DNA of 64,000 nucleotides from Pseudomonas typographi (GTDB lineage Bacteria; Pseudomonadota; Gammaproteobacteria; Pseudomonadales; Pseudomonadaceae). The translations under genes and the position numbers were made by a program. Each line of letters opens with the position of its first letter. The first letter of the stretch is position 1. Positions 57,465-64,000 of the stretch are shown here, piece by piece. A model generated the notes under the pieces. It was given only the letters and a program-made list of their open reading frames with translations. It had not been told where the DNA came from and searched no databases. The DNA lies in the NCBI RefSeq assembly GCF_014694385.1, contig NZ_JAAOCA010000009.1, forward strand, positions 124,001-188,000, given 5' to 3'.

Positions 57465-58286
57465 TCACACCATGCGCAAACGTTGCTTGCGCGAAGGCGG
57501 CGCGAAGCTGGCATCCAGCGCGGCAAGGTCATCGGCATCCAGTGCAAGTTGGCCCGCGCGGGCATTCAGGCGCACATGCACCGGGTCCACGGCCTTGGGA
57601 ATCGCCACCGTGTTACCGTCGCGAATCACCCAGGCCAGGCTCACTTCGGCAGGGCTTACATGGTGCTTGGCCGCAAGCGAATTGAGCAGCGGGTGTTCCA
57701 AAAAACGCCCGCCCTGGCCGATTGGGCAGTAGGCCATTACCGCTATTGCCCGTTGCCTGCACCACGGCAGCAAATCGAACTCGACGCCGCGGGTTTCCGG
57801 GTTATACAGCACTTGGTTGGTCGCACAGCCCTGCGCGGGTAGCTCGGCCATCTCGGCGACGTCAAAGTTAGACACACCCCATTGGCCTATTTTTCCTTGT
57901 TCGCGCAAGCGCTCGAAGCCTTCAATGGTGTCTTCCAGAGGGTGCGAGCCCGGCCAATGCAGCAGGTACAGGTCGAGGTGGTCGGTGTGCAGGCGTTGCA
58001 GGCTGCGCTCGCAGGCTTCGACCACGCCCTGGCGGCTGGCGTGGTGCGGGTAAACCTTGCTTACCAGGTAAACCTGATCGCGCAGGCCGGCGATGGCTTC
58101 GCCCACCACCTGCTCGGCGCCGCCTTCGCCGTACATTTCGGCCGTATCGATCAGGCTCAAGCCCGCCTCGATGCCCAGGCGCAGGGCGGCGATTTCGGCG
58201 CCGCGCTGGCTCGGGGCCTCGCCCATACGCCAGGTGCCCTGGCCTATCGCGGGAACGGCCTTGCCGGCCAATGTCACGGTGTTCAT
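57465..58286 (-). CDS. Aldo/keto reductase, 2,5-diketogluconate-reductase-like
   Basis: 273 residues. Catalytic Asp/Tyr in DTAEMYGEGGAEQ (about 46-51), Lys in LVSKVYPHH (about 75) and His in LLHWPGSHPLEDT (about 110). The C-terminal NTVAIPKAVDPVHVR binds cofactor phosphate. Its ATG overlaps the LysR-gene stop (ATGA), so it is co-transcribed with the regulator and bdhA. The substrate is probably an oxo- or hydroxy-acid of the cluster, not determined. Confidence 0.87.
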   Translation of the reverse strand: MNTVTLAGKAVPAIGQGTWRMGEAPSQRGAEIAALRLGIEAGLSLIDTAEMYGEGGAEQVVGEAIAGLRDQVYLVSKVYPHHASRQGVVEACERSLQRLHTDHLDLYLLHWPGSHPLEDTIEGFERLREQGKIGQWGVSNFDVAEMAELPAQGCATNQVLYNPETRGVEFDLLPWCRQRAIAVMAYCPIGQGGRFLEHPLLNSLAAKHHVSPAEVSLAWVIRDGNTVAIPKAVDPVHVRLNARAGQLALDADDLAALDASFAPPSRKQRLRMV

Positions 58287-59197
58287 GTTCGTTCTCCTCT
58301 GGGGTTAAGCGCCGGCGCCAGGCCCGCCGCCACCAAGGCATCTTCCAGGGCCTGCGCTGCCGCCGACAACGTATGTTCAGCCAAGCGCATGATGCCGATT
58401 TGGCGCAGCACCACCGGCTGTTCCAGGGCGACGCACACCGCGCCCAATTCGTGCATCTGGCTGATGCACAGAGAAGGCACCGCGCTCACGCCCAAACCGT
58501 TGGCAACCATGCGCCCGACCGTACTCAGTTGGTGGCTTTCGAACGCCACCGCCAGCTTGCCGTGCTGTGCTTGTATAGCCCCTTCGAGTAACAAGCGCAC
58601 CGCCGATGGCCGTTGCAGCGTAATAAAGTCGTTCTGCAGCAACTGCCCCCAACTCACTACCGGGAACTGCGCCAGCGGCGAACCTGCTGGCACCACGGCC
58701 ACGAACCGGTCGGTGTAAAGCGGTGTGAATACCAACGCTTGGGTGCTTTGCGGCTCGAAACCGATGCCCAGCTCCACCCGGCGGTGGCGTACCATCTCCA
58801 GCACCTGTTCATTGATCACGTCATGCACCGCGACGTTCACTTTAGGGTAGCGGTCGCGAAAGCGCCTAAGTGCTTCGGGCAGTAGGTTGCCGGCGAAGGA
58901 GGGCATGGCCGCGATCGATACCCGCCCGGTTTGCAGGGTGAAGTGCTGGCGCAGCAGTTCTTCGGTGTTGTCCCAATCGGCCAATAATTGCAGCGCCAAC
59001 GGCAGCAACGTTTGCCCTTCGGGTGTCAGGGTCACGTGGCGAGTGGTGCGGATCAGCAGCGGGCCACCAAGGTCTTCTTCCAGGGCCTTGATCGACAGGC
59101 TCAGCGCCGGTTGCGACAGGTGCAAGTGTTCACCGGCCTGGGCGAAGCTCAGGTGATGGGCGACGGCGACGAACGCGCGAAGCTGTTTGATGGTCAT
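58283..59197 (-). CDS. LysR-type regulator of the CoA-transferase cluster
   Basis: 304 residues from the ATG at 59197; a longer frame would add an unlikely leader. The winged HTH is at the start (TIKQLRAFVAVAHHLSFAQAGEHLHLSQPALSLSIKALE). The effector domain spans about 90-300 (VSIAAMPSFAGNLLPEALRRFRDRYP). It lies divergent to the CoA-transferase genes, as dhcR does to dhcAB in P. aeruginosa, and probably controls both directions from the AT-rich 128-bp gap. Confidence 0.88.
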   Translation of the reverse strand: MTIKQLRAFVAVAHHLSFAQAGEHLHLSQPALSLSIKALEEDLGGPLLIRTTRHVTLTPEGQTLLPLALQLLADWDNTEELLRQHFTLQTGRVSIAAMPSFAGNLLPEALRRFRDRYPKVNVAVHDVINEQVLEMVRHRRVELGIGFEPQSTQALVFTPLYTDRFVAVVPAGSPLAQFPVVSWGQLLQNDFITLQRPSAVRLLLEGAIQAQHGKLAVAFESHQLSTVGRMVANGLGVSAVPSLCISQMHELGAVCVALEQPVVLRQIGIMRLAEHTLSAAAQALEDALVAAGLAPALNPRGERT

Positions 59198-59325
59198 TTG
59201 TTTTTCAAAATAATTGATGAATAAAACAAAATTAACAAATGGATCGCCCCCAGCCAATAATGAATTCATCGCCGCCGCGCCCGGCGCCCACTACGGCGCC
59301 CTCAACAACAAAAAAGGTGAATAGC

Positions 59326-60048
59326 ATGGCAGGGCTGGATAAACGCGTTTACTCCTACGAGCAAGCTCTGGCTGGCTTGGCCGACGGCATGACCGTGCTG
59401 GCTGGCGGTTTCGGCTTGTGCGGCATTCCGGAAAACCTTATCGCGCACATCCGCACCCTGGGCGTGCGCGGCCTTACCGTGGTGTCGAATAACTGCGGGG
59501 TGGATGGCTTCGGCCTGGGTGTGCTGCTCGAAGACCGGCAGATCCGCAAGATGGTTGCCTCTTATGTAGGCGAGAATGCGTTGTTCGAGCGCCAGTTGCT
59601 CAGTGGCGAATTGGAGGTGGAGCTTACTCCCCAAGGCACCCTGGCAGAGAAACTACGTGCTGGCGGCGCCGGAATTCCCGCGTTCTACACCGCTACCGGT
59701 TATGGCACCCCGGTGGCTGAAGGCAAGGAGGTACGTGAGTTCAACGGCCGCCATTATGTGCTCGAACAGGCCATCACCGGCGACTTCGCCATCGTCAAGG
59801 GCTGGAAGGCCGACCACTTTGGCAATGTGATCTACCGCCACACCGCGCAGAACTTCAACCCACTGGCCGCCAGCGCCGGGCGCATCACCGTGGTCGAGGT
59901 CGAGGAAATCGTCGAGCCCGGCGAACTGCCTCCCAGCCAGATCCACACCCCCGGCATATTCGTCGACCGGGTGATCCAGGGTCACTTCGAAAAACGCATC
60001 GAAAAACGCACGCTCAAGCCTAACGCACATCCTGCGGCGCAGGCATAA
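59326..60048 (+). CDS. dhcA: 3-oxoacid CoA-transferase subunit A (dehydrocarnitine/acetoacetate type)
   Basis: 240 residues from the ATG at 59326 (AAAGG upstream). It begins [18 protein letters not shown] and has [13 protein letters not shown], the CoA-binding loop, and [16 protein letters not shown]. The protein resembles DhcA of P. aeruginosa, which helps move CoA onto dehydrocarnitine; acetoacetate is the usual substrate of its relatives. The presence of bdhA and AtoE here makes acetoacetate equally plausible. It is 12 bp before subunit B. Confidence 0.85.
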   Translation: MAGLDKRVYSYEQALAGLADGMTVLAGGFGLCGIPENLIAHIRTLGVRGLTVVSNNCGVDGFGLGVLLEDRQIRKMVASYVGENALFERQLLSGELEVELTPQGTLAEKLRAGGAGIPAFYTATGYGTPVAEGKEVREFNGRHYVLEQAITGDFAIVKGWKADHFGNVIYRHTAQNFNPLAASAGRITVVEVEEIVEPGELPPSQIHTPGIFVDRVIQGHFEKRIEKRTLKPNAHPAAQA

Positions 60049-60060
60049 GGAGCTACGACC

Positions 60061-60717
60061 ATGGCACTGACCCGTGAACAAATGGCCCAACGCGTGGCCC
60101 GTGAGTTGCAAGATGGCTATTACGTGAACCTCGGCATCGGCATTCCCACCCTGGTGGCCAACTATGTACCGGCTGGCATAGACGTGATGCTGCAATCGGA
60201 AAATGGCCTGTTGGGCATGGGGGAGTTTCCCACCGAGGCGACCGTCGATGCCGACATGATCAACGCCGGCAAGCAGACCGTGACCGCCCGCGTGGGCGCG
60301 TCGATTTTCGATTCGGCTACCTCGTTCGCCATGATCCGCGGAGGGCACGTCGATCTCACGGTCCTGGGCGCCTTCGAGGTGGACGTGCGCGGTAACATCG
60401 CCTCGTGGATGATCCCCGGCAAGTTGGTCAAGGGGATGGGGGGGGCGATGGACCTGGTGGCCGGCGCCGAGAATATCATCGTGGTGATGACCCACGCCTC
60501 CAAGGACGGCGAATCCAAGCTATTGCCCGCATGCACCCTGCCGTTGACCGGGGCCGGTTGCATCCGCAAGGTGCTCACGGACCTTGCCTGGCTCGAAATC
60601 ATCGACGGCGCCTTCGTGCTGCGTGAACGCGCCCCGGGGGTCAGCATCGAGGAAATCCGCGCCAAGACTGCCGGTAAGCTGGTGGTGCCGGAGGATGTGG
60701 TGGAAATGACGTTCTAG
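60061..60717 (+). CDS. dhcB: 3-oxoacid CoA-transferase subunit B
   Basis: 218 residues. The catalytic Glu lies in the SENGLLGMGEFP motif (about 43). Other family features are NLGIGIPTLVANYVP and GGHVDLTVLGAFEVD. AAGGAG lies before the ATG. It forms the active site with subunit A. It ends four bases before a ~150-bp repeat. Confidence 0.88.
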   Translation: MALTREQMAQRVARELQDGYYVNLGIGIPTLVANYVPAGIDVMLQSENGLLGMGEFPTEATVDADMINAGKQTVTARVGASIFDSATSFAMIRGGHVDLTVLGAFEVDVRGNIASWMIPGKLVKGMGGAMDLVAGAENIIVVMTHASKDGESKLLPACTLPLTGAGCIRKVLTDLAWLEIIDGAFVLRERAPGVSIEEIRAKTAGKLVVPEDVVEMTF

Positions 60718-60720
60718 CGG

Positions 60721-60881
60721 GGTGTTTCAGACCTTCGCGCGAGCATTGACGGGTGAATGTTGCTGTTGGGCAAGGCACCGCGAGGCGCTATAGCAGGGCT
60801 TATGGCGAGGCGCGGCAACGCAGCCCAGTAGCAAAAGGCACCGTCAAAAGGGTGCAGCTATCATCACGTCAGGCTTCACCC
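60721..60881 (+). repeat. Dispersed ~150-bp repeat, copy B
   Basis: It starts exactly with GGTGTTTCAGACCTTCGC, three bases past the dhcB stop, and matches copy A (43849-44000) along most of its length. The right end (CAGGCTTCACC) is more degenerate than that of copy A. It separates dhcB from the permease gene. AAGGCACCG occurs twice inside the element. Confidence 0.6.
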
Positions 60882-60978
60882 CATAGCAACCCGCAAGCAT
60901 ATGCTGGCCTGCGTGCCGCTTAGCGTATGGGCCCCTGCAGGGCCCACAAAAACAATAATTTCAATAAAGGTAACGCCC

Positions 60979-62397
60979 ATGCCCGTTCCCCTAGACGCCA
61001 GCCCTTATGCGCGCTTCGCCCTGCGTTGCTCAAGCTTTGCCGAGCGTTGGTTCCCCGACTCCTATGTATTTGCGGCCCTGGCGGTGGTGGTCGTCGCCCT
61101 GGGCGCGCTGGCCATGGGTGGCACGCCCAGCGCCACCGCCACGGCGTTCGGTGACGGGTTCTGGAGCCTGATACCGTTCACCATGCAAATGGCCTTCGTG
61201 GTAATCGGCGGGTATGTGGTGGCCAGCTCACCCCCGGCCGTACGCCTGATCGACCGCTTGGCCCGGCTACCGCGCAACGGCCGCAGCGCGGTGGCTTGGG
61301 TGGCGCTGATCTCGATGCTGGCTTCGCTGCTCAACTGGGGTTTGTCCCTGGTGTTCGGCGGGCTGTTGGTGCGTGCGCTGGCCCGGCGCGCCGACCTGCA
61401 CATGGATTACCGCGCAGCAGGCGCGGCGGCCTACCTGGGGCTGGGCGCGGTGTGGGCCTTGGGCTTGTCGTCGTCGGCTGCACAATTGCAGGCCAACCCC
61501 GGTAGCTTGCCGCCGTCGATCCTGGCCATCACCGGGGTAATCCCCTTCAGCCAAACGATTTTCCTGTGGCAGTCCGCGGCGATGCTGCTGGTGTTGGTGG
61601 TGGTATCGGTGATCATTGCCTACGCCACTGCTCCAGGGCCGGGCGCGGCGCGCGATGCCCAAGCCTGTGGAGTTGACCCGGTCTTCAGCCTACCGCCCCT
61701 GGCGCAACGTTCGCGACCGGGCGAATGGTTGGAATATAGCCCGCTGCTGACGATCATTCTGGTGCTGCTGGCGGCGGGTTGGCTGGCCCACGAATTCTCC
61801 AGCAAACCGGCGATAGTGGCGATTTCTGGCCTCAATACCTACAACTTTTTGTTCATCATGCTCGGCGCCCTGTTGCATTGGCGCCCGCGCAGCTTTCTCG
61901 ACGCGGTGGCGCGGGCGGTGCCGACCACCACCGGGGTGCTGATCCAGTTCCCGTTGTACGGTTCGATCGCGGCAATCATGACCACTGTCAAAGGCGGCGA
62001 CGCGCAGACCCTGGCCCATCATATTTCGGCGTTTTTCGTGCAGGTGGCCAGCCACGATACTTACGCGCTGCTGATGGGCGTGTACTCGGCGGTGCTGGGG
62101 TTCTTCATTCCGTCCGGGGGCGGCAAGTGGATCATCGAGGCGCCGTATGTGATGCAGGTCGCCAACGACCTGCAATACCACCTGGGATGGGCGGTGCAGG
62201 TGTACAACGCGGCCGAAGCCTTGCCCAACCTGATCAACCCGTTCTATATGCTGCCGCTGCTCGGCGTGCTGGGCCTGAAGGCGCGCGACTTGATCGGTTT
62301 TTCGTTCGTGCAACTGCTGGTGCACGTGCCGCTGGTGTTGGTGTTGCTCTGGGCGCTGGGTACTACCTTGAGCTACCTGCCGCCGACGCTTCCGTAA
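60979..62397 (+). CDS. atoE: AtoE-family short-chain fatty acid transporter
   Basis: 472 residues from the ATG at 60979, which has AAAGG at good spacing; an upstream ATG at 60901 is inside the repeat-flanking region. About 12 hydrophobic segments. Family features include RWFPDSYVFAALAVVVVALG, NWGLSLVFGGLLVRALARR and SGGGKWIIEAPYVMQVA near residue 385. It takes up short-chain acids such as acetoacetate or butyrate to feed the CoA-transferase. Confidence 0.9.
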   Translation: MPVPLDASPYARFALRCSSFAERWFPDSYVFAALAVVVVALGALAMGGTPSATATAFGDGFWSLIPFTMQMAFVVIGGYVVASSPPAVRLIDRLARLPRNGRSAVAWVALISMLASLLNWGLSLVFGGLLVRALARRADLHMDYRAAGAAAYLGLGAVWALGLSSSAAQLQANPGSLPPSILAITGVIPFSQTIFLWQSAAMLLVLVVVSVIIAYATAPGPGAARDAQACGVDPVFSLPPLAQRSRPGEWLEYSPLLTIILVLLAAGWLAHEFSSKPAIVAISGLNTYNFLFIMLGALLHWRPRSFLDAVARAVPTTTGVLIQFPLYGSIAAIMTTVKGGDAQTLAHHISAFFVQVASHDTYALLMGVYSAVLGFFIPSGGGKWIIEAPYVMQVANDLQYHLGWAVQVYNAAEALPNLINPFYMLPLLGVLGLKARDLIGFSFVQLLVHVPLVLVLLWALGTTLSYLPPTLP

Positions 62398-62445
62398 CGC
62401 CGACGTAGCGGCCAGGCTTGAGCAGAGTTTGCTAAAAGGCCCCTT

Positions 62446-62925
62446 ATGCAAACCGTTACCCGTTTTTGCCGCGACCCGGCGCTGCCGTCCATTGAAGCAC
62501 GCTGGGTCGCGGACGGGCGCGCCCACGGCCACGCGGCACACAGCCACGAAACCTTTTCTATCGGGGCTGTGACCGCTGGGCACAGCACGTATTTGAACCT
62601 GCGCCAGCGCGAAGCCATCAGGGCCGGCACTACGGTGCTGATGAACCCCGGTGACCTGCATGCTGACGTTACAGCGCATCTGTAAGGTCGCAGCCCTCTC
62701 GCCGTCGCAATTGATCCGCAGCTTCAAGCGCCGTTTTGGGTTCACCCCCCCCATGCGTTTTTGGTCAACCGCCGGGTGCAGGTGGCCCGTGAGCACCTGC
62801 GCCAGGGTGGCAGCATCGCCGCAGCGGCTCACCACGCGGGGTTCGCCGGCCAGGCGCATTTGCAGCGGGCCTTTAAGCGCCACTTGGCGGCGACGCCGGG
62901 GCACTATCAAGGCAGCAGCAAATAG
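62446..62925 (+). pseudogene. AraC-family regulator, broken by internal deletion and frameshift
   Basis: The N-terminal cupin part is readable to LMNPGDLHA (frame from 62446, MQTVTRFCRDPALPSIEA), then the frame changes. From about 62670 another frame gives LTLQRICKVAALSPSQLIRSF, the first HTH, lacking about 100 expected linker residues. At a run of eight C (62745-62752) the frame shifts again, after which HAFLVNRRVQVAREHLRQGG and AAAAHHAGFAGQAHLQRAFK complete the second HTH to the stop at 62925. Two lesions make it a true pseudogene. It is convergent with the broken lysE. Confidence 0.75.
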
Positions 62926-63490
62926 CCTGCGCTGCCAGCCAGCAAGGCGGCCATGGCGCGGTTGAACAGCCGCACCCCTGCCGGCACCGCGGCCCTGCGC
63001 AGCAGGTAGGCACCGGTCCAGGCCCAACTGGCCAGCGACAGGTAACACACCACCGCATAAATCGCCGCAAACTGGCCCATGCGCAGCCAGTTGCCATCGG
63101 CGACGAAGGCCGCCATTTCGGCACTGCACGCCAGCCAAGCCTTAGGGTTAAGCCATTGCATCAACGCACCGCTGCAAAAACTCGGTGGCGAAGCCGGTCC
63201 ATTGTCCAATCGGCCATCGTCGCGGGCCAGCACCAACGCCGGGTACAACAGGTAAACGACCCCGAGCAGCCTTAGCCCCTCGGAAGCAGCGCCGAGGCCG
63301 CAACCACACCATGCAAGCCTAGCCCGATGGCCAGTAATAACCCGGTAAAACCTAGGGTGGCCCCACTGACGTGGCGTGGCGCACATGGCAGGCCATAGCG
63401 GGCAGCGCCGCTAATGGCCACGAGGTTGACCGGCCCTGGGGAGATGGAAGTGGCCAATGCGAACGCGGCCATGGAAAGCATAACGTTCAT
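62907..63490 (-). pseudogene. LysE-family amino acid exporter with a single-base frameshift
   Basis: From the ATG at 63490 (GAGGGG upstream) the N-terminal half reads MLSMAAFALATSISPGPVNLVAIS and continues to ASALLPRG-stop near 63272. The second half lies in another frame from about 63284 (EGLRLLGVVYLLYPALVLARD to SAGYLLLP-stop at 62907). Inserting one G in CCGAG restores ALLPEGLRLLGVVYL. SGALMQWLNPKAWLA is typical for LysE. All of the rest is intact, so it may be a recent lesion or a base-call error. Confidence 0.75.
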
Positions 63491-63574
63491 GATGCCCCTC
63501 GAAGGTAGTGAGTTCGGGGGCCACGTTAAGGGTTTAAGAAGGGCTATGGATTGAATGAAATGCGCAACCGCAGG

Positions 63575-63817
63575 TTAACCCCCGGAGGTGTCAATGTCGG
63601 CATCGCGGGGGGTGCCCGGCTTGTCCTCCGGTTTAGGCGCGAAGTCCGGGCTGTAACTGTTGCCCTTGGCGGCGCTGTCACCCCCGCCCTTTGTGCTTTC
63701 GCCAGCGTTGCCCCCCTGCTTGCCTGCTTCGCCCTGGGGGTCGATGGCCGGGTCGTTACGGCCGCCGCCTGGGGTGGGGCGGCCGGGTGTATCTTCATTC
63801 GGTGCTTTCGTAGCCAT
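63575..63817 (-). CDS. Small Gly/Pro-rich hydrophilic protein
   Basis: 80 residues from the ATG at 63817 (AGAGG upstream). Composition is Gly, Pro, Asp, Lys and Asn-rich (PGRPTPGGGRNDPAID), with no hydrophobic segment or Cys, so it should be disordered. It starts 18 bp after the next gene and is probably co-transcribed. Function unknown; hydrophilin-like stress protection is a guess. Confidence 0.6.
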   Translation of the reverse strand: MATKAPNEDTPGRPTPGGGRNDPAIDPQGEAGKQGGNAGESTKGGGDSAAKGNSYSPDFAPKPEDKPGTPRDADIDTSGG

Positions 63818-63834
63818 GGTGTTTACCTCTCGTA

Positions 63835-64000
63835 TCAATGGCTGGCGCCGCCACCTTTGCCGCCTTCGGAGCCCGTGCCGCCTTTCTGGATGCCGTTCAC
63901 GCCGTTAAGCGGCCGGGTGGTGTCGCCTCCCATTGAACTGCCTTCGGGGTTGCCGCCGGTTTGCGGTTTGAGGCCATCCGAGGTGCCGTTGCCTGGTGCA
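63835..64000 (-). CDS. Small Gly-rich hydrophilic protein (C-terminal part, cut by window edge)
   Basis: The last ~55 codons read from the window edge to the TGA at 63835: NGTSDGLKPQTGGNPEGSSM, then GGDTTRPLNGVNGIQKGG and a Gly-rich end GGKGGGASH. It has a similar low-complexity composition to the following gene. The start lies outside. Translation looks coding from the Gly/Asn/Thr-biased third positions and conserved frame, but no family is recognised. Confidence 0.5.
   Translation of the reverse strand, partial: APGNGTSDGLKPQTGGNPEGSSMGGDTTRPLNGVNGIQKGGTGSEGGKGGGASH

Noticed and set aside
61690..63138. 482-codon open frame on the minus strand
   Set aside because: Antisense to atoE and the AraC pseudogene, His/Gln/Arg-rich and without motif; the real genes explain the region.
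1..64000. tRNA, rRNA, CRISPR, prophage, transposase or REP sequences
   Set aside because: None was recognised by eye on either strand; small RNAs of the RsmY/Z type would need a dedicated search.

Overview
The window is high-GC (about 60-65%) DNA with dense, strongly coding genes. It looks like the chromosome of a fluorescent-type Pseudomonas, probably P. putida-group or a close relative. The main reasons are a CsrA/RsmE-type regulator, an imuA-imuB-dnaE2 mutasome, a dhc-like CoA-transferase cluster, a BvgA/BvgS-like pair and a C-P lyase operon. The species assignment is inference. I see no rRNA, tRNA, CRISPR array, prophage module, transposase or classical Pseudomonas REP element.

Layout. 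1-8713 (minus): phnC-D-E-G-H-I-J-K-L-M-N, phosphonate import plus the C-P lyase complex, with phnN cut by the left edge. 9019-13060 (minus): a LuxR-type response regulator and a large sensor kinase fused to an NCS1-type transporter and a nine-cysteine segment. Divergent from these, 13302-19754 (plus): urea/amide ABC importer urtABCDE, formamidase fmdA and zinc-ribbon fmdB. The gap between the two units holds four copies of TACGTCA. 19839-29396: amidase AmiC, an EmrB/EmrA-like efflux pair, a methyltransferase, a remnant of a TauE/SafE permease, a RibD/DHFR-like reductase, a SotB-like exporter, a GlxA-type AraC regulator and an aldo/keto reductase. 29519-34704: SOS box, imuA, imuB, dnaE2. 34894-40718: L-arabinose/aldose uptake set (periplasmic galM, lactonase-like SMP-30, araFGH). 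40812-43307: a UvrA paralogue. 43421-49121: a delta-60-like protein ending inside a dispersed repeat, a small exported protein, an RsmE/CsrA protein, GH15 glycosidase with an SDR, a small hydrophilic protein and topoisomerase IB. 49324-55394: a BvgA/BvgS-like pair whose sensor has a frameshift right after its signal peptide, then a second hybrid kinase. 55479-56642: a PilU-like ATPase. 56663-62397: short-chain hydroxy/keto-acid cluster (bdhA, aldo/keto reductase, LysR regulator, two CoA-transferase subunits, AtoE permease). 62446-63490: two convergent broken genes (AraC regulator, LysE exporter). 63575-64000: small Gly/Pro-rich hydrophilic proteins.

How the genes work together. Several blocks are nutrient-scavenging units with their own uptake and first enzymes: phosphonates for P, amides/urea for N, arabinose and ketone-body-like acids for C. 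The most unusual is the amide unit, where a transporter-shaped kinase and its response regulator face the operon they probably control. The best leads are this sensor and its heptamer array, a ~150-bp repeat with GGTGTTTCAGA ends present twice plus one solo end, and the out-of-frame signal peptide of the BvgS-like sensor.
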